From Limnanthes douglasii subsp. nivea (Eukaryota > Streptophyta > Magnoliopsida > Brassicales > Limnanthaceae): a DNA stretch of 64,000 nucleotides. The stretch is taken from assembly GCA_036936605.1 (NCBI GenBank), contig JAUPFV010000001.1, positions 348,513,081-348,577,080 on the forward strand, read 5' to 3'. Numbering within the stretch: position 1 is the stretch's first letter; each line of letters opens with the position of its first letter. This document shows positions 8,745 through 20,939 of this stretch, piece by piece. Under the pieces are notes generated by a model that ran no database searches, was not told where the DNA came from, and saw only the letters and a list, made by a program, of their open reading frames with translations. Position numbers and translations under genes: made by a program.

Positions 8745-11641
8745 ATGAGAAAGAAACCGGTAACAAAAAAGTCGAAGGCCATTTTACCCAAAACACCCGA
8801 ATCTTTTGCTACTGATAGCAACCTGGTGTTTGGATCTTACGATTATTTTTGCATAACGCAAAGAGCCGAAGAATATCGAAGATCAGGGTTAATTCAAGGT
8901 GGCCCAATTGGAACTACGACTGAGACATTTTACTACGGTAAGTTCGACCCTACCAAAGTTCCAAAGCTTTCTCCTTCTCCCAATATCAAAGAACAAACGT
9001 CATCTAGAATCTCTGGCCCTAAAACTTCTCGAACTTCCTCAACTCAAAGCAGAGTTTCTCCTCTGAAACTGAAAGTGAATAACCCTTTCCTAGAAAAATA
9101 TTCTTCAACCAAACCAAAAAATACCTTCATCGCCATGGGAGATGAATCAACAATCATTCGAACTCTATCTCCTGCGAAAACCACCACTAATGATCCTCCT
9201 CAGAGAGAAGTGACGAAAGAGGCAGTCCGAACTGCTATCCCTCTTACAGAAGCAAACATTTCAACTTCTCAAGATCCTCAAGAAGGTACTTCCAAAACCA
9301 ACGAAGCTGGCTCGAAGGCTACAAAGTCCGATGCTGAAGCTGAATCTCAAGAAGCAGCTGATGTCTATTCCATTTCCGAGGAGGAAAAAGCAAAAATTGG
9401 AAGGAATATGAGAAACCTCGAAATCAAATATATTATCGCCTTGAAAAATGTTCGATATATATATATTACAAAGAAATCCAAACCTCTTTCCTTAAGAATA
9501 AATAAGGAATGGGAGAAAACATCACCCTTCGACTACCAAAGGAAGGAGAAACTCCCCTTGACTGCAAGGATGATGAGCTAGTGGTTTACCCATAAATCAT
9601 CAACTAGGGTCTTCGATTCCATTAGATCCGATGATCGTAGAGTACTTCGAAGTCCTCAGCTTGTGCCCTACCCAAGTAACTCCAAATCAATGGTTCACCC
9701 TTATGTCAGTAATCATGGCATCTCGCCTATCCAAAATACCGATCAGCATCAAAGACTTCATTTCACTGACTTAGCTTTTAAAAGGTCTGAAGCTTCCATT
9801 CTATTACCTTACATTGATGGATGATCTTAAAATCATCGACGATATTTTGGAGGCTGATAAGTTTTAGAAATAACGATTTGTTTTCATCTCCGGAGCTTGG
9901 GAGAATGGCAAGCCAATTTTCGAAGATAATCCTTCGAAGTTAACTATGGTTTGGAGAAGCAATTGTAAGTTCTTAATTTTTTTACCTTTTAATACATATT
10001 TTATTTTCTTATTTAATTCTTTATTTTGTTTGTTTATACTAGAAATTTCGAAGCGCTACTCCACTCGTCGAGAAGCTGCTAAGAAGATATTCTAAAAATT
10101 GGCTGCCTGGGTTGAAAAAGAATGGATTAACACCTTCCATACCGCCTTTCAGCCCATTAATTTCCTCCAATGCCACATGTTTCCGATCACAGAAGGTGGG
10201 ATGCCTCCTAAAGATTTATTTTCTGATCCAGATTCGAAGCTCGTATGCCAACAAATTCCTCAGCTCGACTGCAAAGTATTCCTCCTTGTTCGCAACAGAT
10301 CGGACAACCATCTGCCTAAAAAGAAAAAAAGAAAAAATCACCAAAGAAAAGAAAGGCAAAAGGCAGTTAGCACATCTGGTGCTAACCCTTCTACACCCTC
10401 GAAACCGAAACTTCGAAAACACAAAGTTGCATAGCATCCTCTTTCACCCATTGAAGAGGGAAAAACTCAAGAAACATCGTCAAAAAAAGAAGAAAATATC
10501 CTCTGGTTCCTTCGGAAAGAAGAAGAAATGGAAGAAAATCACTTCGTACAAATTGATTGACGAACATGAAGACGATCCTGCCGAAGCCCAACAATAAATC
10601 CCCCCCAAATCCTCCAACCGAAGATCATTCCAAGCAAGACAATCTTGTGATTGTCATTGATGACTATTCTCCTACCATTTATCATCCTCCTACAAGTTTC
10701 GACCCAAATATGTTCATCAACTTTGAAAACACAGAGGTACTTTCTTGCGAAGAGGATCCTGTTCTTCAAGTCGTTCAAAATCACATGCTTGATTTTGCGA
10801 GGCCTACTCCAGAGAAAAATATTCCAAAAATGACTCGTTCCTTCGAACCTGTCACATCTCTAGATATGATTGACAAGCCTAGTACCTCAGAATATCATAA
10901 TCCTCCCCCAAATCCTGTAATTGCCATCGCTCTTCAACCATTTTCCGGTCTTGACGCTGCTGCAAAAACTCTTGCTTCTCAAATCGAAGCCTCTCAAGAC
11001 CATCTCAAACAGTTAGCCAAATATATGGTTTACTACAAAGAGGCTTATGAGGCTGAAAATAATCTTAGAGAGACTTTACATAGTAAAGTATCAGAGAAAT
11101 TTTATGGTTATGAGATAGCTAGATCCATGCTGATAAAAGGCGTTCTATATATAAATGATCATCTTTGAATCAAACATATGGTCGACACAGAGCTGCTCAC
11201 AAAGTCTCATGAAGACAAAATAAGGAAACTCAAAACCGAGCATGCTGCTGAATTGAACATCGAAAAATCCAACTCTACCACACTTCAAAATTCAACTCTA
11301 CCACACTTCAAAATTCTCTAACTCTTTGTGAAGCAAAGAATAAAGAGCTGTCCGATGAAATAGAGAAATTGAAGAAGAATTTTAAAAAAGAAAAAACTAC
11401 TACTGTAACTATTTCCGAAGCTGAGTTCTCAAAAAATATGCAAACAACTATTCAGGTCGGAAAAGAAGATGCAACCAACCTTCTTCTTCGTGAACTCCAT
11501 GTTGCCTATCCAAAAATCAATCTCACAAATTTTTGGAACGATATTCATGAAGAAAAACGTTCAAGCGAGGCATTCGACCCTGTTCCCAGCTCATCATCTT
11601 CAAAGGATAAATTGTCCGAAGAAGAAGAATCTTCTCACTAA
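8745..11641 (+). pseudogene. Tat-1 antisense gene (putative gypsy-type transposase-like protein), decayed
   Basis: Runs opposite to gag-pol and ends about 600 bp from the integrase end. In order: a basic Ser/Pro/Thr-rich N-terminus from the ATG at 8745, a short TFIAMG block (codons near 9121), a region matching the Tat-2 antisense protein (PLDPMIVEYFEVL, then SGAWENGK near 9895), an intron at 9965-10042, a block with LAAWVEKEW (about 10100), a Lys-rich stretch, and a coiled-coil-like C-terminus (10900-11641). Frameshifts near 9580 and 10430 and several stops break it. The globular part resembles the plant Transposase_28 family ('putative gypsy type transposon'); function unknown. A long upstream frame opens at 8532, but it spans the TATA box, so 8745 is the better start. 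Confidence 0.75.
9965..10042 (+). other. Intron in the Tat-1 antisense gene
   Basis: GTAAGT at 9965 and a pyrimidine-rich 3' end reading TATACTAG at 10042 bound 78 nt of T-rich sequence. It interrupts the antisense gene three codons and one base after a conserved Trp, exactly where Tat-2 has a 77-nt intron (29400-29476). With the acceptor as drawn, the join makes an in-frame stop, which I read as later decay or a slightly different acceptor. Confidence 0.65.
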
Positions 11642-12237
11642 CTGACTAGTTACTCTTTTAGTTTTTTTTTGTCCTTGTCTAATCATAATATTCCTTTTTG
11701 TATTGTAACAACTTTATCTAAATGACAAAGAGTTCTTCCTTTTTTATGTTACTGTTCTCTTACATATTATTCGATGTTAAATACAAAATAAATGCAAAAT
11801 ATTAATATTATAAACTTACCACCTCAAATATTTTAATAAAAATTAACAAGTATTGTCTTCTTCGAAAATATATGAACGTGTGGTTAAGCTTGATTAGCTC
11901 ATCTAAATTCTCAGTGAGTTTTTAAACATTCACTTCGAAATTCTAAATGTCAAGTGGTTGTAAAACATGGTTATCTCTTCGAAAAGTGTTATAAACACTT
12001 CAGACGATTCCTCCCTTAACAAATCTCAAAGGTGATCAATCTTTGATGATTTGTTAAAATAGTATCCAAATAAATGTAAAATAACCATTGGACAAAAGCG
12101 AACTTTATTGATAAAGTTGAATATTTACAATTACATGACACCTCATTAAAACCTTCTTGGGCCAACAGGGTAGGAAAGAGCGCGCCATTGAAAACAAAAA
12201 TTCCAAAGTACAAACACATGTCTACTCCCAATAAAGC
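11642..12237. other. Tat-1 intergenic zone between convergent genes
   Basis: A 3'-to-3' spacer between the antisense gene and integrase. It is AT-rich and non-coding and presumably holds the polyadenylation signals of both genes. The conserved motif listed at 12138-12183 is the only recognisable element. Confidence 0.6.
12138..12183 (-). promoter_or_regulatory. Conserved post-integrase motif, Tat-1 copy
   Basis: On the minus strand it reads CTCTTTCCTACCCTG, then after a short variable spacer AAGGTTTTAATGAGGTG. The same two blocks in the same order follow integrase in Tat-2 (27421-27468), Tat-3 (35719-35764) and, more degenerate, Tat-4 (43389-43437). Conservation outside the reading frame suggests a cis function in the element RNA, for example 3' processing or packaging. 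That role is inference. Confidence 0.7.
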
Positions 12238-13471
12238 TTCAAATGCTGAATATTCCATGGATGTTGTAGCATCCTTCCCTCGAAATCACAAAGACGATAA
12301 GACCCTGACTTAATTCTTTCAACAACTGTATAAGGCCCTTCCCAGTTTGAAGCCATTTGCCGAGGCTCTTTTCCTTTGTGTGTAGAAAAACTTTTCGCAA
12401 CACTTTATTACCTTCTTTAAATTCTCATCTTTTCAGCTTCAAATCATATCTACTTCTCATGAGAGTTTGATAATGTATGGTATTCAAATAAGCTCGAACC
12501 CTTTTTTCTTCAATCAAATCCAAATTTACCCTTCGAATTCCATCATTAAATCTTTCAGAATATTGAGAGATTCTAAAAGATGACATCGTAGATTCAATAG
12601 GGCTAACTACATCCATACCATATGCCAAAGCAAAAGGAGTCTCTTTTGTAGCCTCTCTTGGAGTTGTTCGGTAAGCCTAAAGCACATCTTGCAAATAATT
12701 TGGCCATTTTCCTGCTGCCCCCAATAGTTTCTTCTTCAAACCATCTAAGATTGTTCTATTTATCACTTCCACTTGTCCATTAACTTGATGATGAAAGGGC
12801 GTCGAAAAACACTGCTGAATCCCTTTAGAAATACAGAATGCATCCATTTCCCTATTATTAAATTGAGGGTCATTATCTGTTGTAATTCTCCGAGGAACCC
12901 CAATGGTTATGCCTCTTCTCACTTTGTAAAATAATCTACCGCCACAATTATCATTTGCCTTCCCCCCGAAGCCATCAGCAAAGGTCCGACCAAATCAATT
13001 CTCCATCTATCAAATGGTATCGCCTCATATATAGACATAAGCGGTACTGCTGGTCTATGAATAACATTAGTAAATCTGTGACAAGTATCACAACCTCAGA
13101 CTAAATTCTTAGCATCGTTCATGATTGTAGGCCAGTAAAACCCTGCAAGTAAAACTCTACGCGATAAATCTTTAAACCCACAATGAGCTGACCTTTCTCC
13201 ATCATACAACTCTAACAATACTTCTTGTGATTCTTGCTTGCATAGACATCGTAGTAATGGTCTACTTAATGCCTTTTTATATAAAATTCCATCCAGAACT
13301 ATATATCCGAAACGTTTTGGCCAATTGAAAATCATCTGGCAATAACCCTTGGGTCAAAAAATTAAGAATATCCGACCGCCAGTCGCGTCGGCTTTCATCA
13401 GTGGCAAACAATTCTTCTATAATTTCACATTGGCTAGATTGAGTAACAATTAAAGGATTTTCTTGTAGCAA
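12238..13471 (-). pseudogene. Tat-1 integrase
   Basis: An N-terminal zinc-binding part is visible (AHCGF at about 13190), then the catalytic core with TTDNDPQF (about 12870) and GQVEV (about 12770), which hold the second Asp and the Glu of the D,D,E triad. The C-terminal part (12628-12238) includes VLRKVFLHTKEK. Stops and frameshifts separate the pieces, so it cannot be translated as one protein. Integrase inserts the element cDNA into the host chromosome. It follows the archaeal-type RNase H, the order expected for the Tat lineage. Confidence 0.85.
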
Positions 13472-13474
13472 AAT

Positions 13475-14032
13475 CTAAGGATATTCTTCCTCGTAAGCAA
13501 CATTTATTAAAGAATCAGCCACCATGTTACTTCCTCGCCTAATATATTCCACAGCCACATTGTCAAACAGAAGCATTAAATTTCGAAGCTCCCGAAGATA
13601 TAAAATCAAACGATCCTTCCTTGGTTCGGAAAACCCAGATACTTGATTCACCAATAATTGAGAATCCGTTTCCAGACGTACTGAAGTCGCCCCACAAATT
13701 TTTTCCAATCTCAAACCTGCAAAAGCAGCTTCGTACTCAGCTTCATTGTTTGAACATTGAAAACCGAATTTAATTGATTGGACCATTGTTTGCCCCGTTG
13801 GAGCTACCAATTGAACTCCAGTACTGCACCCTGAAATACTGGATCCTCCATTTGTTCGAACAATCCACCTCGAATCTGTAGGTAAATATTTTGTGCTTTC
13901 TTTCTCATCCGATCTATTTGAATGGAACTCAATAAAAAAGTCATCCAATGTCTGTGCCTTAATTGCTGTTCGAGGTGTAAGTAAAATATCATAGTCTCCC
14001 AACTCCACTGACCATTTGGTCATCCTCCCCAA
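13475..14032 (-). pseudogene. Tat-1 archaeal-type RNase H (aRNH)
   Basis: Contains the start RTNGGSS, then NNEAEYEAAFAGL, ETDSQLLVNQVSG and a tail with RRGSNMVADSL, the four acidic-residue motifs of an archaeal-type RNase H. The first Asp of the usual TDGGSS is Asn here. This second RNase H, placed between the ordinary RNase H and integrase, is the diagnostic extra domain of the Tat lineage of Ty3/Gypsy elements. The upstream edge still carries the end of the first RNase H domain (MTKWSVELGDYDI). Confidence 0.88.
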
Positions 14033-15150
14033 AATATTAGGTCGTTGTAATACATTTTCAAGGGGAATGAAGTTCAGACTTCTATAGTATGAGCTTGGAA
14101 ATATGGACGCATCTTCCTAGTAGCAATCACCAATGCTAAAGCCAACTTCTCCAACTTCATATACCTTTTTTCTAGCTGCGACCAGACTTTTACTAACGTA
14201 ATACACCGGCTTTGGAATTCCTAAATCTTCACTAATTAACACTGCGATGAGTGCAAAATCCGATAAGGTGATGTACAAAAATAATTTCTCCCCATTTCAA
14301 GGTTTTGTTAATATTTCTGGTGATGACAACAAATTCTTAATGCTTGTGAATGCTGCTACGCATTCCGATGTCCATTCAAACCTGCTAGGTCCTCGTAACA
14401 CTTGAAAGAAATGAAAGAATTTATCAGAAAATCGTGAAATAAATCGATTAAGTGTTGCTAACCTTCCTGTCAATATTTGCACTTCTTTAACTGCTCGAGG
14501 TGAATTCATTGTTATCAAAGCCCTTAATTGTTTTGGGTCGGCTTCTATTCCTTTTTCGCTAATAATAAAACCCAAGAACTTCCCCGATCGAACTCCGAAG
14601 GTACACGTTTCCGGATTTAGCTTCAACATGATTGCTCTTAGATTCAAAAAATCTTCTTCTAAATCATCAAGATGCACCTCGTCCTTTGAACTTTCACTAC
14701 CATATCATCTATATATACCTTCATATTTTTTCGGATCTGTGTAGCAAAAGCTTTATTCATTAATCTCTGATAAGTGGCCCCAACATTCTTCAATCCAAAG
14801 GGCATCACCCTATAACAATAGAGACCTCTATTAGTTATAAAAGTTGTGCACTATTGATCCTTCGGATCCATCTGGATATGATTATACCCTGCGAAAGCAT
14901 CCATAAAAGTCAAAATTTTATTGACTGAAGTGGAATCAATCAACTGGTCAATTCAAGAAACAAGAAATGGATATTTGGGGCAAGCTCTATTCCGATTTAT
15001 AAAATCCACACATTCTTCATTTCCCATTTTTCTTTTTAACCACCACCGGATTCGCAGTCCACAAAGGATACTGAGATTCCCTTATGTGTCCGACCTTAGA
15101 CTATCGATCCACTTCTGTAACAATTACTTCCGTTTTTTCCGATGAAAATG
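14033..15150 (-). pseudogene. Tat-1 reverse transcriptase and RNase H
   Basis: On the minus strand, fingers and palm are read from about 15060 with NPVVVKK, FMDAFAGYN (about 14905) and the catalytic VYIDDMV (about 14700), which is intact. The thumb and connection follow (LTGRLATLNRFISR near 14465). The first RNase H region (14290-14033) is badly frameshifted. Multiple stops make it inactive. The function is copying element RNA into DNA and degrading the RNA. Confidence 0.85.
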
Positions 15151-15456
15151 CTCTTCTTTTTTGAATAACCGGTTTGACCTTCGGATTTATGGCCACGCTA
15201 TGCTGGATTACTTCGATAAGTACTTCTGTTACATCTTTTGTCTTTCAAGCGAAGACATCCAAATTCTGAGACAAAAAATTAAGCAGTTGTTGACGTAGAT
15301 TAGGGGTCAATAAAGTTCCAATCCGAAGCACTTTTCCTTCTGAAAAATCAAACTCTTCTATTTCTTCACTCACTGTTAAAGACCCTGGAGTTTCCCTCGG
15401 ATCGTGAACCCTTTCTTCCAAATTCGAGGGGACCCCTTCTAACTGCTATTCTCGCA

Positions 15457-16174
15457 TCAAATCTCCACTGCTGGATCCTGAAACCTGAAGCGCAGTAGCA
15501 TAACACTCTCTGGAAACCTTTTGATCGCCTCGAACCACTCCAACTCTGTCTCCAACCACGTATTTAAAACATTGATGAACTGTCGAAACCACCCATACAT
15601 TCTTGAAAGCCATGATCTTCCAAAAATACAATTATAACTTGTGGGACAGTCCACCACCACAAAAATTACTTGAACCTTCTTTTTGAATGGTCCTTTCCCC
15701 AAACTAACTTCTCCCTCAAATTCGCCAACAACACGAGCCGTTACACCCGTAAATCCAATAATTGTACGATACGATTGAGTAATCTGAGGAGGATTTGTCA
15801 TCCTATCATAGGTGGACTTAAAAAGAACATTATCAGAACTGCCAGTGTCAATCAACACATGTCTGAATTTCGACACTAGCCACCTCAGCTCCAATTACCA
15901 CAACATCCTCATGTGGTCCCGCAGTCCCTCTTAAATCATCTTTATCAAACAAAATGAAGGGAATATCTTTCTTTCCATACAAATATGTTGACATCCTCCC
16001 TTCAATTTGAGTTGTCAAATTGACAACATGCCTTTTTCTCGAGCTGTATGAATTTCCAGTCATTGAATCGCCCCCGAAAATTGCTAACGATTCAAAAAAC
16101 TTGCACAATTCCCAAACACGACCCTTTTCTACAGAAACAATCTCAACAGGCTCCTTGACTGCCATCAGAAGCAA
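15457..16174 (-). pseudogene. Tat-1 aspartic protease region
   Basis: The protease core lies at about 15865-15600, with the active-site motif IDTGSSDNVLF and the later IFGRSWLSRM flap-to-C-terminal motif. Upstream (16174-15850) is the gag-protease linker with LAIFGGD and GPHEDVVVIGAE, conserved in all Tat copies here. A frame change separates linker and core. The protease cleaves the gag-pol polyprotein. Confidence 0.85.
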
Positions 16175-16225
16175 CCTATTCAGATCCTTTTCATCATATT
16201 CATTAGAAGTATCGAATGACTCAAC

Positions 16226-17746
16226 CTATGAATTCATAATCATCAAATTCTCAGCTGGTTGTGAAGCCTTCGAAGTTGATGTACCATTATTCTTCGATGC
16301 ACTTCCATGTGACTTCACATAAGTCAAGAGCTTTCCATTCTCAATCAAATATTGGATTTCTTTTTTTAAAGCAATACAATCATTTGTATCATGCCCAATA
16401 TCATCATGATACCTATAAAATTTATTATTCTTTTCTTCCGTTGGTCTGCTGATAGGAGTTCGTTTCCTAAAGTTAATAGAATTTTTGGTTTTATCCCAAA
16501 TGACAAACACATTCTCTGTCAAATCAGCATAGTACTCTGGCCTGACCCATGTATTTGGCCTAGGCCTGTTATAATTGTTGGATAAAGTGTGGTTCGAATA
16601 TCCACCACACCGAGGAGGCAATTTGCTATTCTCCTGCCTCGACTGCTGATTATTCCAATTACAATTGTTATTTCCATTCCAGGGCTGCCCCTCATTATTG
16701 GCTGCCTGTCCCAAATTTTTCAAAGTATTAACTGGTTCACCTTGGACTCTGCTAGACTCTTCAACCTTAATTTGATCCTCGACTTGAGCCATTAACGCTC
16801 CAAAAGTCAAAGCCATTCTCTTTGTTGTCTCATTAGCCAGATCCCCTGGCAATAAACCCTGGCAAAAAGCTACCATCGCCATATTTTCTTCACAGTTTTC
16901 CAAACTAGCCTTAGTCAACATAAATCTCTTGGTATAGTCTTTCAATTTTTCTCCTAGTGCCTGCTTGCACTGGATAATTGTATCACAATTGGCTCTCATC
17001 TCATTGCTTCCCACAAACTGCCTTCGGAAAGTAGTATAAAAATCCCTGAAATTTGATATTGACCCCCTCAGAATCCTGTTGTACCATTTGAGAGTTGTTC
17101 CTTTAAGAGTTTGAGTAAAAAGCACGACACACAAGCCGGTCTTCATCCTCGAAATTCATCATATAATTTTTGAATTGTTCGATTTGATCATCGAGATCTT
17201 ACATCCCATCAAACTTTTCAACCTTCGAAATATCAAAACGCTTCGGAAGCGTCATAGAATGAATTTCATCTGTTAATGGAGAGTTCCTCCAATCAACGCC
17301 TTGAACAAATTGGTCATCAGTCCCCATTGTGACATACAAATTCCCATCAGTTTCACCATATTGATTTGAAGGATTTCCTTCATGCCAAGTTGATCGATGA
17401 GCATTCTTAGACTTGCTCTCCTTTTTATACCTCCTCGAATAATCTCTTTCTGATTCCCCTTTCGAAGAATCTCTATGCCTTTTAAATCCCGAAGCTGAAC
17501 TTTCTACTTCCTCATCACTAGAAGTTATCAATTTTGGCTTATCTTTTTTCTCCTTTCAAGATGAATATCTCTCCTTAGGAGACACAAAATGTGTTTTTTA
17601 TGCTCAGACTTAGCATGTCTATCATCAAAAGATTGATCTGACTCACCTTCCACATCGATTTTTTCCATTTCTTGTCTAACTTCAGATCTGATTCTAGCAG
17701 AAAGTATCTCTTGCTCCATTCGTTCATATTTTTTTATTGAAAACAT
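16226..17746 (-). pseudogene. Tat-1 gag
   Basis: N-terminal charged region (17746-17528), a conserved WRNSPL and LPKRFDISKVEKFDG block (about 17290-17200), then the retrotransposon gag domain (17146-16700) with LKWYNRI and RRQFVGS. An Asn/Gln-rich linker precedes a zinc-finger-like segment YRYHDDIGHDTNDC (about 16410), whose first Cys is replaced by Tyr. Stops at about 17199 and 17528 break the frame. Gag forms the cytoplasmic virus-like particle. Confidence 0.85.
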
Positions 17747-17987
17747 TGATTTTATCTAGAATTTGATTCATTCTTGTCTCAACATCAGATCAAACTTGGA
17801 CTAGAGACGATCCATCAGTTCTATTCCCATCAGTCCCATTCTTTTGTAAATCATATCTCACAGTTTTTATCGCTGATTGAAGCGTAGGATTATTATTTTC
17901 GGGATTCATCTTATGAATTTTAATCAAATAATACCACGGAATAGTATCACTTTCGAACAAAATAAGCTACCGATTTTTCTTATTCAC

Positions 17988-18006
17988 TCCCCAATGAAGT
18001 CGCCAA
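17988..18006 (-). promoter_or_regulatory. Tat-1 primer-binding site
   Basis: Two bases inside the 5' LTR, the minus strand reads TTGGCGACTTCATTGGGGA. It starts with the TGG complementary to a tRNA CCA end and resembles the TGGCGACTCC-type primer sites of Tat/Ogre elements. It primes minus-strand DNA synthesis. The tRNA identity needs alignment. Confidence 0.7.
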
Positions 18007-18008
18007 TT

Positions 18009-18368
18009 TGATGAGGTTTGATTTTGCTATAGTAAATTGCTAAGGAAGATTCTAGAGAGATAAAATGATATATATAGTTTTTAGAGAGAGCAAACACAAG
18101 TATAAATGAGTTTCAAAGTAAAAGTGTTCAACCCCTTTATAAGAGTAGTATGATCCTTTATATAGAGGAGCCAAGACTTAATCTTAAACTGAATCTGTTA
18201 CAAAAATAGACTAATTGCTATTTCGTCCTTACAAATTATACAAAGTTACAATTGCCTCCTAAAACTTACACTATTCACAAGTTAAAGAAAAAAATTACAT
18301 TAATTATAATTAAATCCCCGAATTTACATTATTTACAAATTAATCCTTAAGAACCTATTTCCATATCA
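18009..18368 (-). repeat. Tat-1 5' LTR
   Basis: 360 bp, partner of 7714-8069. In element sense it ends CCTCATCA next to the primer site. A TATA-like CTATATAAAG is read on the minus strand near 18160 and would drive gag-pol transcription. Confidence 0.93.
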
Positions 18369-18373
18369 ATGTT

Positions 18374-18741
18374 TACAACACTCATATAGGGATGACGAGG
18401 TTGGATCTGACCCGGGGATAAAAATAGAGAATGCTATAGTGATAGCAGTGGTGAAGAATGCTCATATTCAGCTAATGGATGAAGATATCTTAACCATAAA
18501 ATCCGAGTCAAGATACGTGGTGCAAGAGGCTCTTGATACACTTATAATGGGGAAACAAACTATTATTCTTATAAATCATAGAGCAATAACGGTGAAACAT
18601 ATTAATAATATTGTAGTTCTTAACAGTGGGAGAATCATGGAGCAAAGATCCCACAATTTGTTGGTATAATAAAATATCTTGTATGTTCGTTTGATGTAAC
18701 CATATTTTGGGAAACGTTTGCGTTACCATCAGCTGGTGTAA
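18374..18741 (+). pseudogene. ABCB relic, C-terminal half of nucleotide-binding domain 2
   Basis: Continues the exon cut at 7713. The plus strand gives VYNTHIGM, LDLTRG, VKNAHIQLMDED (decayed Walker B, family LLLDEASS), VVQEALDTLIMGKQT, HRA, HINNIVVLNSGRIMEQ (family VDNIVVLNGGRIVEE), then LYVRLM and PYFGKRLRYHQLV before a TAA at 18739-18741, the natural C-terminus of ABCB6/ABCB20-type proteins. Stops lie before Walker B, after HNLLV and in place of the Gln after LYVRLM. The catalytic Glu of Walker B is displaced. It is dead, but clearly the last exon of a host transporter gene. Confidence 0.85.
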
Positions 18742-20939
18742 ATTTAAGTTTTAATTTTAAAACTCACTCATTTGTGTAATTCTGTTTTGGTATCCATGCT
18801 TTAAGAGTATTGCACTGTAGATGTATCATTATATTAGATTAACAATTAGCTCTAAGTTTAGATATATAATCGATATATGCACATTTTGTAGACATGAAGT
18901 GCACCATTAAATTGTGCGTACTCTTATTAAAGTTTCTAACATTTTTAATCATTATTAACGTATAGAAGTTGAACCAACTTGAATGATAAATGTAAATATT
19001 AAATACATGTAACTGAAAAGGTTTAGAGTACAACTAAGATGTCAATATTATAATAATCAATAATAACTTTTATTTATTTTTCCGAACTAATTTCATTACG
19101 TTCTTTTGCTAAATATTCAAATATCTGTAATCTTAAAAGATTCAACTATTATCAAATTATCCAAAACATGAGTCATGAGTGATAAAGTCTCAAACGATGA
19201 TTAATAGATAGCTCAATTATTGTATGTGCTTACCGTTATCAAGCGCTACTGTAGCAAATAAAGTGGTAGTGTAGTTTTAACTTCTGAATGTATACTCGAA
19301 AGTGTAATAATTTATCCCATCTAATGTGCGATGCTTTCAAAGCAAAGTGATTGTCAATAAGCTTTTTCTTATAAACCAACATATATCAATCATTGTTTTC
19401 ACATGATATAATCAACATATATCTTTTATAACCAACATATATCAATCATTGTTTTTACATGATATAATCAACATATATATTTTATTTCAAGTATAGTAGC
19501 TTGGTAATTCAGAATTAACGTTAATGTAATCGAATATTCCTAAGATGTAGTGATTATATAATCAAATTTTGCTTGACTTGGCTGGAATGAAAGTTATTGA
19601 TGAACATGCTAGATATTGATGATTTATTTGACGAAATTTGCTATGTCTCAGCAAAATATATGACGAAAGTCGCTGGTAGTGAGCTCATCATGAATCATCG
19701 CTGGTAGTGAGTTCATCATTAATCGTCGCTCATATCTAACAAAATTGATTAAACAAAAATATAGAGTGATTCTTTACCTCCATGGTTTTATCGTGATTTT
19801 GCTCAACCTAAAAATTGATTAAACAGAAATAGAGAGTGATTCTTTACCTCAATGGTTTTATCGTGGTTTTGCTCAAAGTCTGACATGTTATAGATTGAAT
19901 TCATAGATCGAATTTCAAAGATCTTGTTAGTTTAAGAATTAAGTTTAATGTTAGATTTTTAAGAGTTAGATGTAGTGTTTTTGTTCATGAGTTATAGTTT
20001 ATTGTTTTAGTTTATGAATTAAATATGTTTTTCTAGATTCTAAGGTTAAGAGGTAAATAGCTAGGGGCGTAAAACACAAATCATAATTTTATTTTTTAAT
20101 AAAAGTTTTGAATTCTGAAAATGAGAGATAAAAAAACTAATAAAATATAGCATAGTCCAAATAACTTCTGGTTAATTAATCCAAAGCAATTATTTTTTTG
20201 ATCAAAATCAATATAAAACAGATAATATTATTATTAAATATTATATAAAAGGTAAAATATCACTAATTACGATAATGAAATATAATATTATATACTTTAA
20301 TTATTATTTTTTTATTGTTAAAATATCTATATCTAAAATTTTCAATTTTAAATATAAATATAAATTTTGATTATATATATATATATATATATATATAAAT
20401 TTTATTTCTAAAGTTTCTTGTATTTAAGATTTAAAATAAACTAAAATTAAAATTAAAACTAAAATTTAGTATTGAGTTTACGGTGTAAGATATACCATTT
20501 ATGTTTCCAATACAATACTATGTGGATAAGTTATAATTTTTTATAATACCTTTTTATTTAAAATTTATATTGTTAATTGTTATTTTTTGTGAAATATGTT
20601 TTTATCATTTTTTTATCTTATTTTTATGAACTATTTTTTAATTTATTTTTACAATTCTGCAAGTTCTCAGGATTGTTCAATTTGTTTTAGGTTTTCTTTC
20701 TCATTAATTTTTTTTATCGTGTTGTTATGAACTGTTTTTAATTTATTTTTGTGTTTTGCAAGTTTTAGGGTTGTTCGAGTATTTTTCAGGTTTTTTTTCT
20801 CATTACCTTTGAATTCAACCCCACAAATAAAATACACATGAACCGTTCGATTTCAAATGAGGATATCAAGAATGTTTTTTTTAAATATTAACATTAATAA
20901 AGTTTATGTGTTTAATCGTTATAACGTCGGGTTTTTCAG
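18742..20939. other. AT-rich non-coding stretch with small tandem duplications
   Basis: Downstream of the ABCB stop; the first ~100 bp may be decayed 3' untranslated sequence. It holds a 57-bp tandem duplication (19371-19484), two ~30-bp copies of GCTGGTAGTGAG (about 19668-19735), a ~68-bp tandem duplication (19741-19876), a (TA)n run (about 20371-20397) and a ~100-bp duplication (20622-20808). No gene is recognised. Confidence 0.6.

Larger units (their letters stand above)
7714..18368 (-). mobile_element. Tat-1: complete Ty3/Gypsy Tat-lineage LTR retrotransposon
   Basis: Two LTRs (7714-8069 and 18009-18368) enclose gag, protease, RT, RNase H, archaeal-type RNase H and integrase on the minus strand, plus an antisense gene on the plus strand (8745-11641). 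In element sense the LTR begins TGATATGG and ends CCTCATCA. A primer site lies next to the right LTR and a purine tract next to the left one, so all structural parts are present. The 5-bp target duplication differs by one base and the LTRs differ noticeably, so the insertion is old. All genes carry stops or frameshifts. It sits inside an exon of the ABCB relic. Confidence 0.95.

Noticed and set aside
20371..20397. (TA)n and other simple repeats (56169-56197) as functional signals
   Set aside because: Ordinary microsatellites in AT-rich DNA with no associated feature.
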